Numbered from the stretch's first letter, positions 7,868-16,630 are shown. The stretch: 64,000 nucleotides of DNA from Aminobacterium colombiense DSM 12261 (GCF_000025885.1 NC_014011.1:62001-126000), one strand, 5' to 3'. Program-made: numbers and translations. Notes: generated by a model not told the origin, from the sequence alone.

Positions 7868-8733
7868 GATCACTTGCGGAAGTTATAGCTCTGAGCCTGA
7901 ACCAAAACAGCTCTTTTTGCCAAGCAGCATTATCGAAGGAAGAGCTGGAAACAGGTCTCTCTATTGAGCATATTCGAGAAGGAATGAAGGAGCGGCTTAC
8001 AGATATGGAAAAGTCTGTTTCTGACGCCCTCTCTCAAAAATGGGATGGTAAAGTCGTTAAATCTGATTTTGGAAAAATGAATGACTACTCTCAAAGTCAA
8101 CAATCTTTATCCAGCGAGTATATATTGCGAGCTAGCGAGATCGCTTTGGCGGTGGCAACCTATAATGCTGCGATGGGTCGTATTGTGGCGGCTCCTACAG
8201 CGGGGAGCTGCGGCATTTTGCCAGGCCTCCTTTTTGCCTATAAAGAGCTTTTTCGCCCTGAGGAAGAAGCTCTTGTCGATGCTTTGATAGTGGCTGGCTC
8301 TGTAGGGGAAGTCGTAGCTTCCAGAGCGACGCTGGCAGGAGCTGAAGGAGGTTGTCAGGCTGAATGCGGCGCTGCTGTAGCCATGGGAGCCGCCGCTCTT
8401 GTGGCCCTTCGGGGGGGGACAAGTGAAGCCATAGGGCACAGTGTTGCCCTGACCTTCAAATCCATACTCGGCCTCGTTTGCGATCCTGTAGGGGGATTGG
8501 TGGAATCACCATGCATTAAGAGAAATGGGCTGCTCGTTTCACTGGCTGTCCTGGGGGCGGACATGGCTCTTGCCGGCGTGGAATCAATAATTCCAGCCGA
8601 TGAAGTTATCGATGCTATGGCACAGGTTGGCCGTGCCATCCCGGAATCTTTGCGGGAAACGGCTCAAGGCGGTCTTGCCATTACCCCAACGGCCCGCCGT
8701 CTTGTAGCGGAAATTTTCCACGAGAGGTGGTAG
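7864..8733 (+). CDS. sdaAA: L-serine dehydratase, Fe-S type, alpha subunit
   Basis: Catalytic chain carrying the [4Fe-4S] cluster that acts as Lewis acid on serine. The conserved cysteine contexts are visible: GSCGILPG, GCQAECGAAVAMGA and CDPVGGLVESPC. Length is 289 residues, typical for the split-subunit enzyme. It is translationally coupled to sdaAB. A 59-residue membrane protein gene begins four bases after the stop. Confidence 0.95.
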   Translation: MRSLAEVIALSLNQNSSFCQAALSKEELETGLSIEHIREGMKERLTDMEKSVSDALSQKWDGKVVKSDFGKMNDYSQSQQSLSSEYILRASEIALAVATYNAAMGRIVAAPTAGSCGILPGLLFAYKELFRPEEEALVDALIVAGSVGEVVASRATLAGAEGGCQAECGAAVAMGAAALVALRGGTSEAIGHSVALTFKSILGLVCDPVGGLVESPCIKRNGLLVSLAVLGADMALAGVESIIPADEVIDAMAQVGRAIPESLRETAQGGLAITPTARRLVAEIFHERW

Positions 8734-8736
8734 ACC

Positions 8737-8916
8737 GTGCAGTTCTTTGCAAAGATTCTGGCGCCGATTATTGTTATTCTTTGCGGAGTTGCGCTGCTCC
8801 TAATCTCACTTCGGCGCTTTAGGGCAGGTCAGGCAGGACGGGCCATGCTTGATATTGTTTGGGCAATAGCCTTATTTATACTAGCCTATATGCAATACTT
8901 TTATAAATCATCCTGA
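8737..8916 (+). CDS. 59-residue two-helix membrane protein
   Basis: A GTG start, four bases after the sdaAA stop and behind AGAGGTGG, opens a 59-residue frame. It holds a hydrophobic helix (about 5-23), a basic loop with RRFRAGQAGR, and a second helix (about 38-52). The predicted topology is a hairpin with both ends outside and the basic loop in the cytoplasm. It is not recognised. Position within the serine dehydratase operon suggests a link to serine use or to the following ProRS-like gene, but no function can be assigned. Confidence 0.6.
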   Translation: MQFFAKILAPIIVILCGVALLLISLRRFRAGQAGRAMLDIVWAIALFILAYMQYFYKSS

Positions 8917-8966
8917 TATATTGGCAACAGGAAGACGGCCAACAGACAAACGAGGAGGTCATTGGG

Positions 8967-10496
8967 ATGAGAATGACAACGTTGCTTACCCCTACTTTAA
9001 AAAAGGAACCCGCGGGATGGCAGGATCCAGGTGCTATTCGTCTTCTTCGAGGAGGCTATGCCCTTGATCTTCACCATGGGGAGTGGAGTTTGCTTCCCTT
9101 GGGAGCATTGCTGAGGGACAATGTTGCCTGGACCTTTATCCATGCCTTTATGGACGGGGGTTTTCAGCAGCTGGAAGACCTTCTTTATAGAAAAGAAGGA
9201 ATTCAATTGCTTGCGCAGAGGGTGGTTCAAAGCTACCGGGATCTTCCTCTGCGGGTAATGGAGCTTCGGGGAGGGCGGTTGCTTCTCAGCGGAATAGAGG
9301 CTTCTTCATCGGAAGAATGTCAAAAAAATTTGCTGTATTTCATTGAAAACCTCCTTGAGAACATGGCTCTGTCCGGTGTCAAAATAGAAGATGCAACCCT
9401 GGGAAAAGAAGGAGCCTACATTGCCCTCCACGCAGAAGAAGAGTTTGCCGCATCTTCAGAAGGGGTAGAATGCCCTTCCTGCGGATGGCATGGTACTACC
9501 CATGCCCATGCAGGGGAAACCAAGCCTTTTCGAACAGAAGAGGAGTCTTCAGTGCAGGAAGTTTTCACCCCTGGAGCCGAGTCTATAGACGCCCTCTGCT
9601 CCTATCTCGAGGTTTCTTCGGAACAAACAATAAAGACCATGTTCTATATGGCCGAAGTGAATGGCGTCTTCCAGCCGGTGACAGTTCTTATCAGAGGAGA
9701 TAGGCAGATAAGCGAACGGAAGCTTCTTGTATCACTGGGGGCGACGGAAGTTCGCATTGCAGAGGAAAAAGAACTTATAGAAATCATGGGGCAAAAGCCA
9801 GGGTTCCTCGGACCTGTAGGCCTCCCTGACAAACTTCTTGTCATCGCAGATTCAAGTGTGGAAGGTTGCAAAGGTGTTGTAACAGGAGCAAATCGGCCGG
9901 AATACCACCTCACTGGAGTGACGTGGGGGCGTGATTTCAAAACGGAACGTGTTGCCGATATTGCTCTTCTTGAAGAAGGGATGGATTGCCCTCATTGCGG
10001 CTCAGCCTTGAGGAAGTATCTGTGGAATGGCGTAGCGGCAGTATGGGGAGAACCCGAAGACGCGCTAGAGACCCTTTACCAGGATCAGAGCGGCTCGTCT
10101 CAGAAGTGCGCGCTATGGAAGGGCTGGATCCATCTTGATAGCATTATAACGGCCCTGGCGAGACAAAAAACATATCCCTTGGGATTGGCGCCTTTTGATG
10201 TGGATATTATAGTGCCATCTATAAAAGACGAAACTGCCATGGAATTGGCGACGAACCTCTATCACGAAATGGTCCATCAGGGAGTCGTTGCTCTTTTCGA
10301 TGACAGAAATGAGAGGGCAGGCGCTAAATTTGCGGATTTTGAGCTTTTTGGCATTCCAGCAAAAGTTGTTGTAGGGAGAAAAGCGGCTGAGGGAATCGTG
10401 GAAGTACAGTACGGTGAAGAAGTAAAGGAAATGCAGGCATGCCATGTAACGTGTTTCCTCTCCTCTTTGCTCAATGACGATGACACGCAGCTGTGA
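8967..10496 (+). CDS. Prolyl-tRNA synthetase-like protein lacking the catalytic motifs
   Basis: A 509-residue protein with the outline of bacterial ProRS. The N-terminus (LLTPTLKKEP, then LLPLG) matches ProRS. So does SYRDLPL at 89-95, but the following motif 2 block (the KFRDE...R.REF.M segment) is gone. Around residues 382-400, where motif 3 (GIGVSR) should be, the sequence is KGWIHLDSIITALARQ. The inserted INS editing domain (about 205-330) looks intact, with TIKTMFY and VTGANRPEYHL. The anticodon-binding domain (about 405-509), with FDDRNERAGAKFADFELFGIP, is also kept. It cannot be a normal synthetase; trans-editing of mischarged tRNA-Pro or a regulatory role is inferred. Ribosome-binding site GAGGAGG. 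AGAGGTC-type coupling to neighbours is absent, but the unit continues into a parvulin gene. Confidence 0.85.
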   Translation: MRMTTLLTPTLKKEPAGWQDPGAIRLLRGGYALDLHHGEWSLLPLGALLRDNVAWTFIHAFMDGGFQQLEDLLYRKEGIQLLAQRVVQSYRDLPLRVMELRGGRLLLSGIEASSSEECQKNLLYFIENLLENMALSGVKIEDATLGKEGAYIALHAEEEFAASSEGVECPSCGWHGTTHAHAGETKPFRTEEESSVQEVFTPGAESIDALCSYLEVSSEQTIKTMFYMAEVNGVFQPVTVLIRGDRQISERKLLVSLGATEVRIAEEKELIEIMGQKPGFLGPVGLPDKLLVIADSSVEGCKGVVTGANRPEYHLTGVTWGRDFKTERVADIALLEEGMDCPHCGSALRKYLWNGVAAVWGEPEDALETLYQDQSGSSQKCALWKGWIHLDSIITALARQKTYPLGLAPFDVDIIVPSIKDETAMELATNLYHEMVHQGVVALFDDRNERAGAKFADFELFGIPAKVVVGRKAAEGIVEVQYGEEVKEMQACHVTCFLSSLLNDDDTQL

Positions 10497-10545
10497 TACA
10501 CTGGCTGCGTTTACTAGTGAGTTAAATGGTATGGAGGGATATGGT

Positions 10546-11394
10546 ATGAGGAAAAATGTGAAACTTTTAATTGCCATGGCTATAATCGCAACGGTGGTCT
10601 TGAGTGGAGTTGCAGGGGCAAAAGAAGTTGAGAAGTCTGATGGTGACAAAGTGTTGGCCCAGGTTGGAGATGTAGAAATAAAAGGGCAGGACGTAGAAGA
10701 TGTAATAAAATCTCTTGACCCCCAGCAGCGCATGTACTATGAGAATGAACAGGGACGCAAGGCCATTCTCGAAGAACTGATCAACCTTGAAGTCTTCGTG
10801 CGATGGGCCCAAGAAAATGATGTTGAGAAAGATCCAATTTTTATAGAGCGGCTTGAAAACATAAAAAGAGAAATCCTTCGTCAGGTTGCCCTTGAAAAAA
10901 TGTTTGGCAATGTTTCTGTGAGCGAAAAAGAGGCCAGAGACTATTACACGGCTCATGTCACGGATTTTATGATCCCGTCCCAGATAAGGGCGAGCCATAT
11001 TCTTGTAGAAAATGAAGAGGAAGCGAAAAGAATAAGAGAAGAGATAAAAACAGAAAAAATTACCTTCGAAGATGCTGCCCAGAAATATTCGTCCTGCCCC
11101 TCTAAAGCCCAGAAAGGGGATCTTGGGTATTTCCAGAGCGACCAGGTTGTTCCAGAATTCAGCCAGGCTGCCGGAGCTCTTAAAAAAGGAGAAATAAGCG
11201 CGCCGGTAAAGAGTCAGTATGGCTGGCATATTATCAGGCTCGAAGATAAAAAACCGGGTTCACTGCAGCCCTTTGAAGAAGTTAAAGGACAGATTGAAAC
11301 CAACCTTCTTCGTGAGAAACGGGCTCAGATCTATACAGACGAAACAGAACGCCTTCGAAAACAATACGGTGTCAAGGTCTTCGAAAATAAATAA
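10546..11394 (+). CDS. Exported parvulin-type peptidyl-prolyl isomerase (SurA/PrsA-like)
   Basis: Periplasmic folding catalyst of 282 residues. The start at 10546 (behind GGAGGG) gives a clear Sec signal, MRKNVKLLIAMAIIATVVLS followed by GVAGA. An N-terminal chaperone region (about 35-130) rich in charged helices precedes a single PpiC rotamase domain (about 135-232), with RASHILVENEEEAKRI, GDLGYF and GWHIIRLED. It resembles SurA/PpiD/PrsA-like proteins. The substrates would be secreted or outer-membrane proteins. The gene begins near the end of the ProRS-like frame and is followed by a terminator. Confidence 0.9.
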   Translation: MRKNVKLLIAMAIIATVVLSGVAGAKEVEKSDGDKVLAQVGDVEIKGQDVEDVIKSLDPQQRMYYENEQGRKAILEELINLEVFVRWAQENDVEKDPIFIERLENIKREILRQVALEKMFGNVSVSEKEARDYYTAHVTDFMIPSQIRASHILVENEEEAKRIREEIKTEKITFEDAAQKYSSCPSKAQKGDLGYFQSDQVVPEFSQAAGALKKGEISAPVKSQYGWHIIRLEDKKPGSLQPFEEVKGQIETNLLREKRAQIYTDETERLRKQYGVKVFENK

Positions 11395-11421
11395 TAGAAC
11401 AACCCTTTGAGATAGCTTATT

Positions 11422-11460
11422 AAGACAAGGCGGGCAGATAATGCTGTCCGCCTTGTCTTT
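11422..11460 (+). terminator. Rho-independent terminator after the parvulin gene
   Basis: AAGACAAGGCGG pairs perfectly with CCGCCTTGTCTT across a 14-base loop and is followed by a short T tract. Confidence 0.85.
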
Positions 11461-11491
11461 CTATAAATATGAAGAAGGAGGATGATGCATC

Positions 11492-12010
11492 GTGGATTTG
11501 CTAGGCCTTGTCCTTATATTCAGTGCGCGTATTCTTGATGTCAGTCTTGGAACGGTCAGAATCCTTTTTCTAGTGAGAGGGAGACGGCAGCTAGCTGCAG
11601 TTACAGGTTTTTTAGAAGTTATGATCTATATGTCAGTTCTTGGATATATTCTAGGAGGGGGAGCTTCGCTTACATTCCCCCAGCTTATAGCCTACGCAAG
11701 TGGGTATGGCGCTGGAAATTTTGTCGGCTCTCTTCTTGAAGAAAAGTTGCTCCGCGCTTTCGTCACCCTTGAAATTATTCTTGAAAGGAACCAGGAGACG
11801 CAAGCTATTATTGAACAGATAAGAGAAGCTGGTTTTGGTGCTACAGTTCTCGTTGGGAAGGGGCGCGCAGGACTTCGCCTCGTAGTAAAAGTTATTTGTA
11901 ACCGCTCTGATATTCGTCATATTCTAGGCCTTGTTGATGAAAAGGGTTTTGTCTGTATCTCGGATGTCAAAGGATGTTGGGGTGGCCATTTCAAAATAAA
12001 GGGAAAATAA
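11492..12010 (+). CDS. UPF0316 membrane protein (DUF5698/DUF2179)
   Basis: A 172-residue membrane protein. The first 95 residues form about three helices and contain the family block ARILDVSLGTVRILFLVRG. The C-terminal soluble domain (about 100-165) is the small DUF2179 alpha/beta fold often attached to YitT/YebE-type proteins. Its role is unknown; homologous domains are suggested to bind small ligands. GTG start with AAGGAGG upstream. It heads an operon with yhdT and panF, so a part in pantothenate or sodium handling is possible but unproven. Confidence 0.8.
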   Translation: MDLLGLVLIFSARILDVSLGTVRILFLVRGRRQLAAVTGFLEVMIYMSVLGYILGGGASLTFPQLIAYASGYGAGNFVGSLLEEKLLRAFVTLEIILERNQETQAIIEQIREAGFGATVLVGKGRAGLRLVVKVICNRSDIRHILGLVDEKGFVCISDVKGCWGGHFKIKGK

Positions 12011-12026
12011 GAAGGAGGAGTGACGA

Positions 12027-12305
12027 GTGAAAAAAAAGGAGCGTTTCGGCCAAGCTCATAAGGAAGCCCTGATATCTTTGGGACTTTATGGCGTCTTTTT
12101 CGCCTGGTGGTATGGAGCGGCCTATGGACTGGGTAGTGGAGATCCATCTTCATACACATATATTTGGGGCATGCCCTCATGGTTTTTTTATAGTTGCATT
12201 GTTGGCTATGTCGTCATTTCTTTTCTTGTCTGGGCCGTTGTAAGGTTCTTTTTTAAAGAAATTCCTCTAGATGAGCCCTCGAAAGAAGAGGGGAGCGAAT
12301 TGTAA
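12027..12305 (+). CDS. yhdT: YhdT family small membrane protein (DUF997)
   Basis: A 92-residue protein with two membrane helices (about 17-35 and 50-72). The segment FAWWYGAAYGLG and the downstream GMPSWFFYSCI identify the YhdT family, which in Escherichia coli is encoded just before panF. The final codon overlaps the panF start (TAATG), matching the conserved pairing. It is presumed to assist the pantothenate symporter, but direct evidence for the family is thin. Confidence 0.85.
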   Translation: MKKKERFGQAHKEALISLGLYGVFFAWWYGAAYGLGSGDPSSYTYIWGMPSWFFYSCIVGYVVISFLVWAVVRFFFKEIPLDEPSKEEGSEL

Positions 12306-13780
12306 TGGAACAGAGAGTATCTATGATCCTGCCCCTTGTTCTTTATCTTGGCGGTGTTATGGCTATCGCTCTTTGGAGCCAAAGAATAGGCAAAAAATCA
12401 AGGGACACAAAAAGTTTTATTGAAGAGTATTTTCTTGGGAGCCGCTCAATGGGCGGGTTTGTCCTGGCCATGGCTATTATTACAACCTATACAAGCGCTA
12501 GCAGTTTTGTGGGGGGGCCCGGTGTCGCCTATAAAATGGGCCTTGGCTGGATACTTTTGGCGATGATACAGGTTCCTACCGCTTTTTTGACCCTGGGCGT
12601 TCTTGGGAAAAAGTTTGCCATTATAGCCCGTCGCATTCAGGCCGTTACAGTTACGGAATTCTTGCGGGTTCGTTACCGGAATGATCTTGTGGTCATTCTC
12701 TCTTCTATAGCTCTTCTTATATTCTTCATGGCATCAATGCTCGCTCAATTTATTGGCGGGGCGAGACTTTTTCAATCCATCACAGGCTACCCCTATCTTA
12801 TAGGCCTAATTATTTTTGGCATTACGGTGATCCTCTACACAACAGTGGGGGGATTTAGAGCTGTTGTGCTTACTGACACCATACAAGGGTCCATGATGGT
12901 TGTGGCATCAATAGCGTTACTTTGGAGCGTTGTTCATGCAGGAGGGGGCATGACTGCCGTTATGACCCGTCTCTATGAAATAGATCCCGCCCTCATCACC
13001 CCTTTTGGACCTGATAATTTTATTTCTAAACCCTTTATTCTTTCTTTTTGGGTTTTAGTGGGATTTGCCATTCTGGGTCTTCCTCAAACAACGGTGAAGT
13101 GTATGGGCTACAAAGATTCCCGTTCCATGCATAATGCCATGATAATTGGAACTTTTATCGTGGGATTCCTTATGCTTTGTATGCATATGGTGGGAGCTCT
13201 CGGGCGAGCTGTTATTCCAGATATTCAGGTTGGAGATCTTGCAGTGCCCACTTTGACAATAAAACTCCTTTCCCCTTTTTGGGCAGGTGTTTTTATAGCG
13301 GGCCCCCTAGCGGCTATTATGTCAACGGTGGACTCTATGCTTATTCTCGCTTCTGCAGCCATCATTAAAGATCTTTATTTAAACTACCTTTGTAAAGATC
13401 CGGAAAAAGTAAATCCAGCTGCCCTTGGGAGGATGAGTTTTATTTCCACAGGAATTTTGGGCATCCTTGTTTTTATCGCGGCCCTTAAACCTCCTTCTCT
13501 TCTAGTCTGGATCAATCTGTTTGCCTTCGGTGGCCTTGAAGCGGTCTTTCTCTGGCCTACAATTTTAGGCCTTTATTGGAAAAGAGCCAATGCTGTTGGC
13601 GCTCTCTGCTCTATCATTGCCGGGTGCGGCGCTTTCTTTTATTTCACCATCACTAAGGTTACATGGATGGGAACCCACCAAATAGTGCCAACTATCCTTG
13701 TCGGTCTTATTGCCTTTATCATCGGTGCCTATGCAGGAAAAAGACCTGACGACGAAACAATCAGGATCTTCTGGGAGTAG
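12305..13780 (+). CDS. panF: Sodium/pantothenate symporter
   Basis: A sodium:solute symporter (SSS/LeuT fold) of 491 residues with about 13 membrane helices, importing pantothenate with sodium. Typical segments are the GGFRAVVLTDTIQ signature and TSASSFVGGPGVAYK near the first broken helix. YhdT directly upstream and panB/panE shortly downstream support pantothenate as substrate rather than proline or another solute. A terminator follows. Confidence 0.9.
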   Translation: MEQRVSMILPLVLYLGGVMAIALWSQRIGKKSRDTKSFIEEYFLGSRSMGGFVLAMAIITTYTSASSFVGGPGVAYKMGLGWILLAMIQVPTAFLTLGVLGKKFAIIARRIQAVTVTEFLRVRYRNDLVVILSSIALLIFFMASMLAQFIGGARLFQSITGYPYLIGLIIFGITVILYTTVGGFRAVVLTDTIQGSMMVVASIALLWSVVHAGGGMTAVMTRLYEIDPALITPFGPDNFISKPFILSFWVLVGFAILGLPQTTVKCMGYKDSRSMHNAMIIGTFIVGFLMLCMHMVGALGRAVIPDIQVGDLAVPTLTIKLLSPFWAGVFIAGPLAAIMSTVDSMLILASAAIIKDLYLNYLCKDPEKVNPAALGRMSFISTGILGILVFIAALKPPSLLVWINLFAFGGLEAVFLWPTILGLYWKRANAVGALCSIIAGCGAFFYFTITKVTWMGTHQIVPTILVGLIAFIIGAYAGKRPDDETIRIFWE

Positions 13781-13809
13781 TCCTTAAAACCTTTTGCGAT
13801 TATATAGAG

Positions 13810-13847
13810 AAAAAGACTCTTTTTATATTGAAAAAGAGTCTTTTTTC
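13810..13847 (+). terminator. Rho-independent terminator after panF
   Basis: AAAAAGACTCTTTTT pairs with AAAAAGAGTCTTTTTT around a six-base loop and ends in a T run. Confidence 0.8.
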
Positions 13848-13885
13848 TATGTTTTTTCTTTTTATATTCCTCTTCTTTAGCTAGC

Positions 13886-13913
13886 TTGACAGATAATTCT
13901 GGATGCTTATAAT
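13886..13913 (+). promoter_or_regulatory. Sigma-70 promoter of the iclR-panB-panE unit
   Basis: TTGACA and TATAAT are spaced by 16 bases. Transcription would start near 13920, just upstream of an inverted repeat that may be the operator of the encoded IclR protein. Confidence 0.75.
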
Positions 13914-13943
13914 TAAACTACACATTCCGCAGTATAGAATTTG

Positions 13944-13960
13944 ATTCCGTATCGTGGAAT
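13944..13960. promoter_or_regulatory. Candidate IclR operator
   Basis: ATTCC and GGAAT flank a seven-base centre, forming a palindrome in the leader of the iclR gene, with another GGAAT seven bases further on and ATTCC at 13924. The position just downstream of the promoter suits autorepression. Which protein binds it is inferred. Confidence 0.4.
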
Positions 13961-14007
13961 GTTGGAATAAATTGTTTTCTCCCCCATCTTTAAGGAGGTA
14001 AAACATT

Positions 14008-14787
14008 ATGGCTGGCGCCAGAAAAAATCCCGGATACGTCCAATCCATAGAAAGAGCCATGTCGATTATAGAAGTTCTTGACGAACACGGAGAGTTAGGA
14101 ATTTCTGAAATAAGCGATGAACTTGGTTTGGAGCCAAGCACTGTCCATCGTATCGTTTCTACCCTCAAAGGCCTTGGTTATGTGAATCAAAACCGCGAAA
14201 ATCATAAATACTCCAACAGTTTCAAGCTTTTTGAAATAGGAAATAACGTGGTTAAGGCCCTTGGTCTAAAAAAGCAGGCCATGCCTTTTATGCGAGAGCT
14301 TTCTGATAAAACAAATGAAGCCGTAAATTTAGCTGTTATGGATGGCAAGTATGTTATTTACATCGATAAGATTGAAAGCCAATCGACCATACGTGTAGAT
14401 CTTTCTGTAGGAAAACGCATGCCAACATATTGCACAGGCCTCGGAAAGATCATGCTCGCGTATATGCCTGAAACAAAGGTAAGGGAACTTCTTGAAGATG
14501 AACCATTCGCGCGTTTTACTAAAAACACGGTTCCCGACCTTGAAACCTTATTTCAGCATCTTGCCCGTATAAGGAAGCAGGGATATTGCATCGACAATGA
14601 AGAATATATTGAGGGGCTGTTTTGCGTAGCGGCTCCAGTATGGGGTCATTCTGGTGAAGTTTTGGCCGCTCTTAGTGTGGCGGTCCCCAAGTTTCTTTAC
14701 GCAGATACAGAACGTCTTTTCGCCATTCGGGATTTGGTAATAGATGTGGCCAAACGTTTTTCGACCACCCTTGGATACAAATCCTGA
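14008..14787 (+). CDS. IclR family transcriptional regulator
   Basis: A 259-residue regulator with an N-terminal winged helix-turn-helix (about 10-70: SIERAMSIIEVLDEHGELGI, then EPSTVHRIVSTLKGLGYV) and a C-terminal IclR ligand domain (about 85-255) with GKRMPTYCTGLGKIMLAY. Such domains bind small organic acids. It stands 57 bases upstream of panB in the same direction and is probably co-transcribed. Regulation of pantothenate synthesis and of the TRAP importer is the natural inference; the ligand could be a 2-oxo acid or pantoate. AAGGAGG ribosome-binding site. Confidence 0.9.
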   Translation: MAGARKNPGYVQSIERAMSIIEVLDEHGELGISEISDELGLEPSTVHRIVSTLKGLGYVNQNRENHKYSNSFKLFEIGNNVVKALGLKKQAMPFMRELSDKTNEAVNLAVMDGKYVIYIDKIESQSTIRVDLSVGKRMPTYCTGLGKIMLAYMPETKVRELLEDEPFARFTKNTVPDLETLFQHLARIRKQGYCIDNEEYIEGLFCVAAPVWGHSGEVLAALSVAVPKFLYADTERLFAIRDLVIDVAKRFSTTLGYKS

Positions 14788-14844
14788 AATGACAAAGGCT
14801 AAGAATTACAACCTTTATATCTCTCAAGAGGGAGGAATCTCGAA

Positions 14845-15669
14845 ATGGCAAAGGTAACGATCCAGAAACTTAAAGAAATGAAACAGAAAGGTGAAAAAAT
14901 ATCAATGGTGACAGCCTATGATTACGCACAGGCTGTATTGGTGGAAAAATCCGGCATTGAAATTATTCTTGTCGGCGACTCTCTTGCTATGACCATGCTT
15001 GGAAACGAAGGAACTGTTCAGCTTACCACAGATGAAATGATCGCCCATATCAAACCGGTGGTAAAAGGCGCGCCAACGCCAATGATCGTGGGAGATATGG
15101 TCTTCGGTTCCTACAACGAGAGCATTTCTCAGGCTATCCGCAGCGCAAATCGCCTCATGAAAGAGGGCGGCTGTGATGTTATCAAGCTTGAGGGAGGGCG
15201 GCCCGAAGTGGTGTCTGCCATTGTGGAGGCAGGAATTCCTGTACAGGGACATATAGGTCTCACTCCTCAGACAGCGTCAATGCTGGGCGGGTTTAAAGTT
15301 CAGGGAAAGAGTCTTGAGGCAGCTCAGAGAATAATCGATGAGGCGAAGGCCCTTGAGGAAGCAGGAGCTTTTTCCATTGTCGTTGAATGTGTGCCTGAAG
15401 AATTGGGACGGGCCATTACTGAAGCTGTTTCCATTCCTATTATAGGGATAGGCGCAGGGCGTTATTGCGATGGCCAGGTTCTTGTTTTCCATGATATGCT
15501 GGGACTTTTTGATAAATTCCTTCCTAAGTTCGTTAAACAGTATGCTCAGATTGGAGACGAAATTGTAAAATCGCTAAGCACATACAAGGAAGAAGTGCGT
15601 CAAGGTGCCTTCCCAGAAGAAAAACACACCTTCGGAGGACTGAGCAGGGAAGATCTGAAGGATCTGTAA
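14845..15669 (+). CDS. panB: 3-methyl-2-oxobutanoate hydroxymethyltransferase
   Basis: Ketopantoate hydroxymethyltransferase, first committed step of pantothenate synthesis (2-oxoisovalerate plus 5,10-methylene-THF to ketopantoate). A TIM barrel of 274 residues. Visible motifs are VTAYDYAQAVLVEKSGIEIILVGDS-type metal-binding opening, MIVGDMVFGSY, VIKLEGG and GIGAGRYCDGQVLVFHDMLG. Strong ribosome-binding site GGGAGGA. It is followed by panE. Confidence 0.95.
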   Translation: MAKVTIQKLKEMKQKGEKISMVTAYDYAQAVLVEKSGIEIILVGDSLAMTMLGNEGTVQLTTDEMIAHIKPVVKGAPTPMIVGDMVFGSYNESISQAIRSANRLMKEGGCDVIKLEGGRPEVVSAIVEAGIPVQGHIGLTPQTASMLGGFKVQGKSLEAAQRIIDEAKALEEAGAFSIVVECVPEELGRAITEAVSIPIIGIGAGRYCDGQVLVFHDMLGLFDKFLPKFVKQYAQIGDEIVKSLSTYKEEVRQGAFPEEKHTFGGLSREDLKDL

Positions 15670-15690
15670 GAGTAAGCTGAGGTGAAAGGA

Positions 15691-16617
15691 ATGAAAATCG
15701 CAGTTCTTGGTTCGGGAGCAATGGGATGCCTCTATGGCGGGAAACTTGCCGAAGCAGGATATGATGTTACTCTCATTGACGTATGGAAAGATCACATTGA
15801 TTCTATTAATAACCGGGGTTTGCATATAGAAGGAATTGAGGGAGAACGGACGGTTCGCTCTATTCGAGCTGTTTCTTCTGCTGGAGAGGCAGGGCCGTGC
15901 GATCTTCTCATTGTTTTTGTCAAAGCAACCCTTACGGCTCAGGCCGTAGAAAGCGCCAGGGGAATAATTGGGGAGCGAACAAGCATCCTCACCCTCCAGA
16001 ATGGCCTCGGCAATGTAGAAAAAATAAGTGCCGTGGTTGGAGAAGAGAAAGTTATTGCCGGTGTAACGGGACACGGATCCACATTGCTTGGACCGGGGAA
16101 AATACGCCATGCCGGACAGGGTGTCACCGTTATTGGCGAACTCAATGGCGCTGTTGACGAACGTCTTCGATGCATCGGAGCGGTGCTTGAAAAGGGCGGC
16201 TTTGATGTAAAACTTTCCCAAAATGTTATGGGACTCATTTGGGGGAAGCTTCTCGTCAATATTGGCATCAATGCGCTGACGGCTATCACCGGCCTTAAAA
16301 ATGGACGACTTGTGGATTTTTCTGAAACAGAAGAACTCCTTCGTTCTGCCGTTGAAGAGGCGGTTGCTGTAGCGAAAGGAAAAGGCGTCATTCTCGAAGG
16401 AGAAGATCCAGTGGAGCACGCGAGAAATGTTGCGAGGCTGACGGCAACCAATAGGTCGTCCATGCTCCAGGATGTTTCGAACAAACGCAAAACAGAGATA
16501 GATGTCATTAACGGAGCCATTGTTCAAGAAGGCAAGCGTTTAGGTATTCCAACACCGGTCAACAAGGTTCTTTACAACTTGGTGTCGGTGAAAGAAAAAA
16601 CTTATGAAGAAGTATAA
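15691..16617 (+). CDS. panE: 2-dehydropantoate 2-reductase
   Basis: NADPH-dependent reduction of ketopantoate to pantoate. The Rossmann dinucleotide motif GSGAMG is at residues 8-13, the mid-protein contains LLIVFVKATLTAQA and LTLQNGLGN, and the C-terminal domain contains the substrate lysine region with WGKLLVNIGINALTAI. About 308 residues. ATG at 15691 is preferred over a GTG nine bases upstream because AGGTGAAAGGA then serves as ribosome-binding site. panC and panD, needed to finish pantothenate, are not in this window. Confidence 0.92.
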   Translation: MKIAVLGSGAMGCLYGGKLAEAGYDVTLIDVWKDHIDSINNRGLHIEGIEGERTVRSIRAVSSAGEAGPCDLLIVFVKATLTAQAVESARGIIGERTSILTLQNGLGNVEKISAVVGEEKVIAGVTGHGSTLLGPGKIRHAGQGVTVIGELNGAVDERLRCIGAVLEKGGFDVKLSQNVMGLIWGKLLVNIGINALTAITGLKNGRLVDFSETEELLRSAVEEAVAVAKGKGVILEGEDPVEHARNVARLTATNRSSMLQDVSNKRKTEIDVINGAIVQEGKRLGIPTPVNKVLYNLVSVKEKTYEEV

Positions 16618-16630
16618 AGGGGGAGTCATA

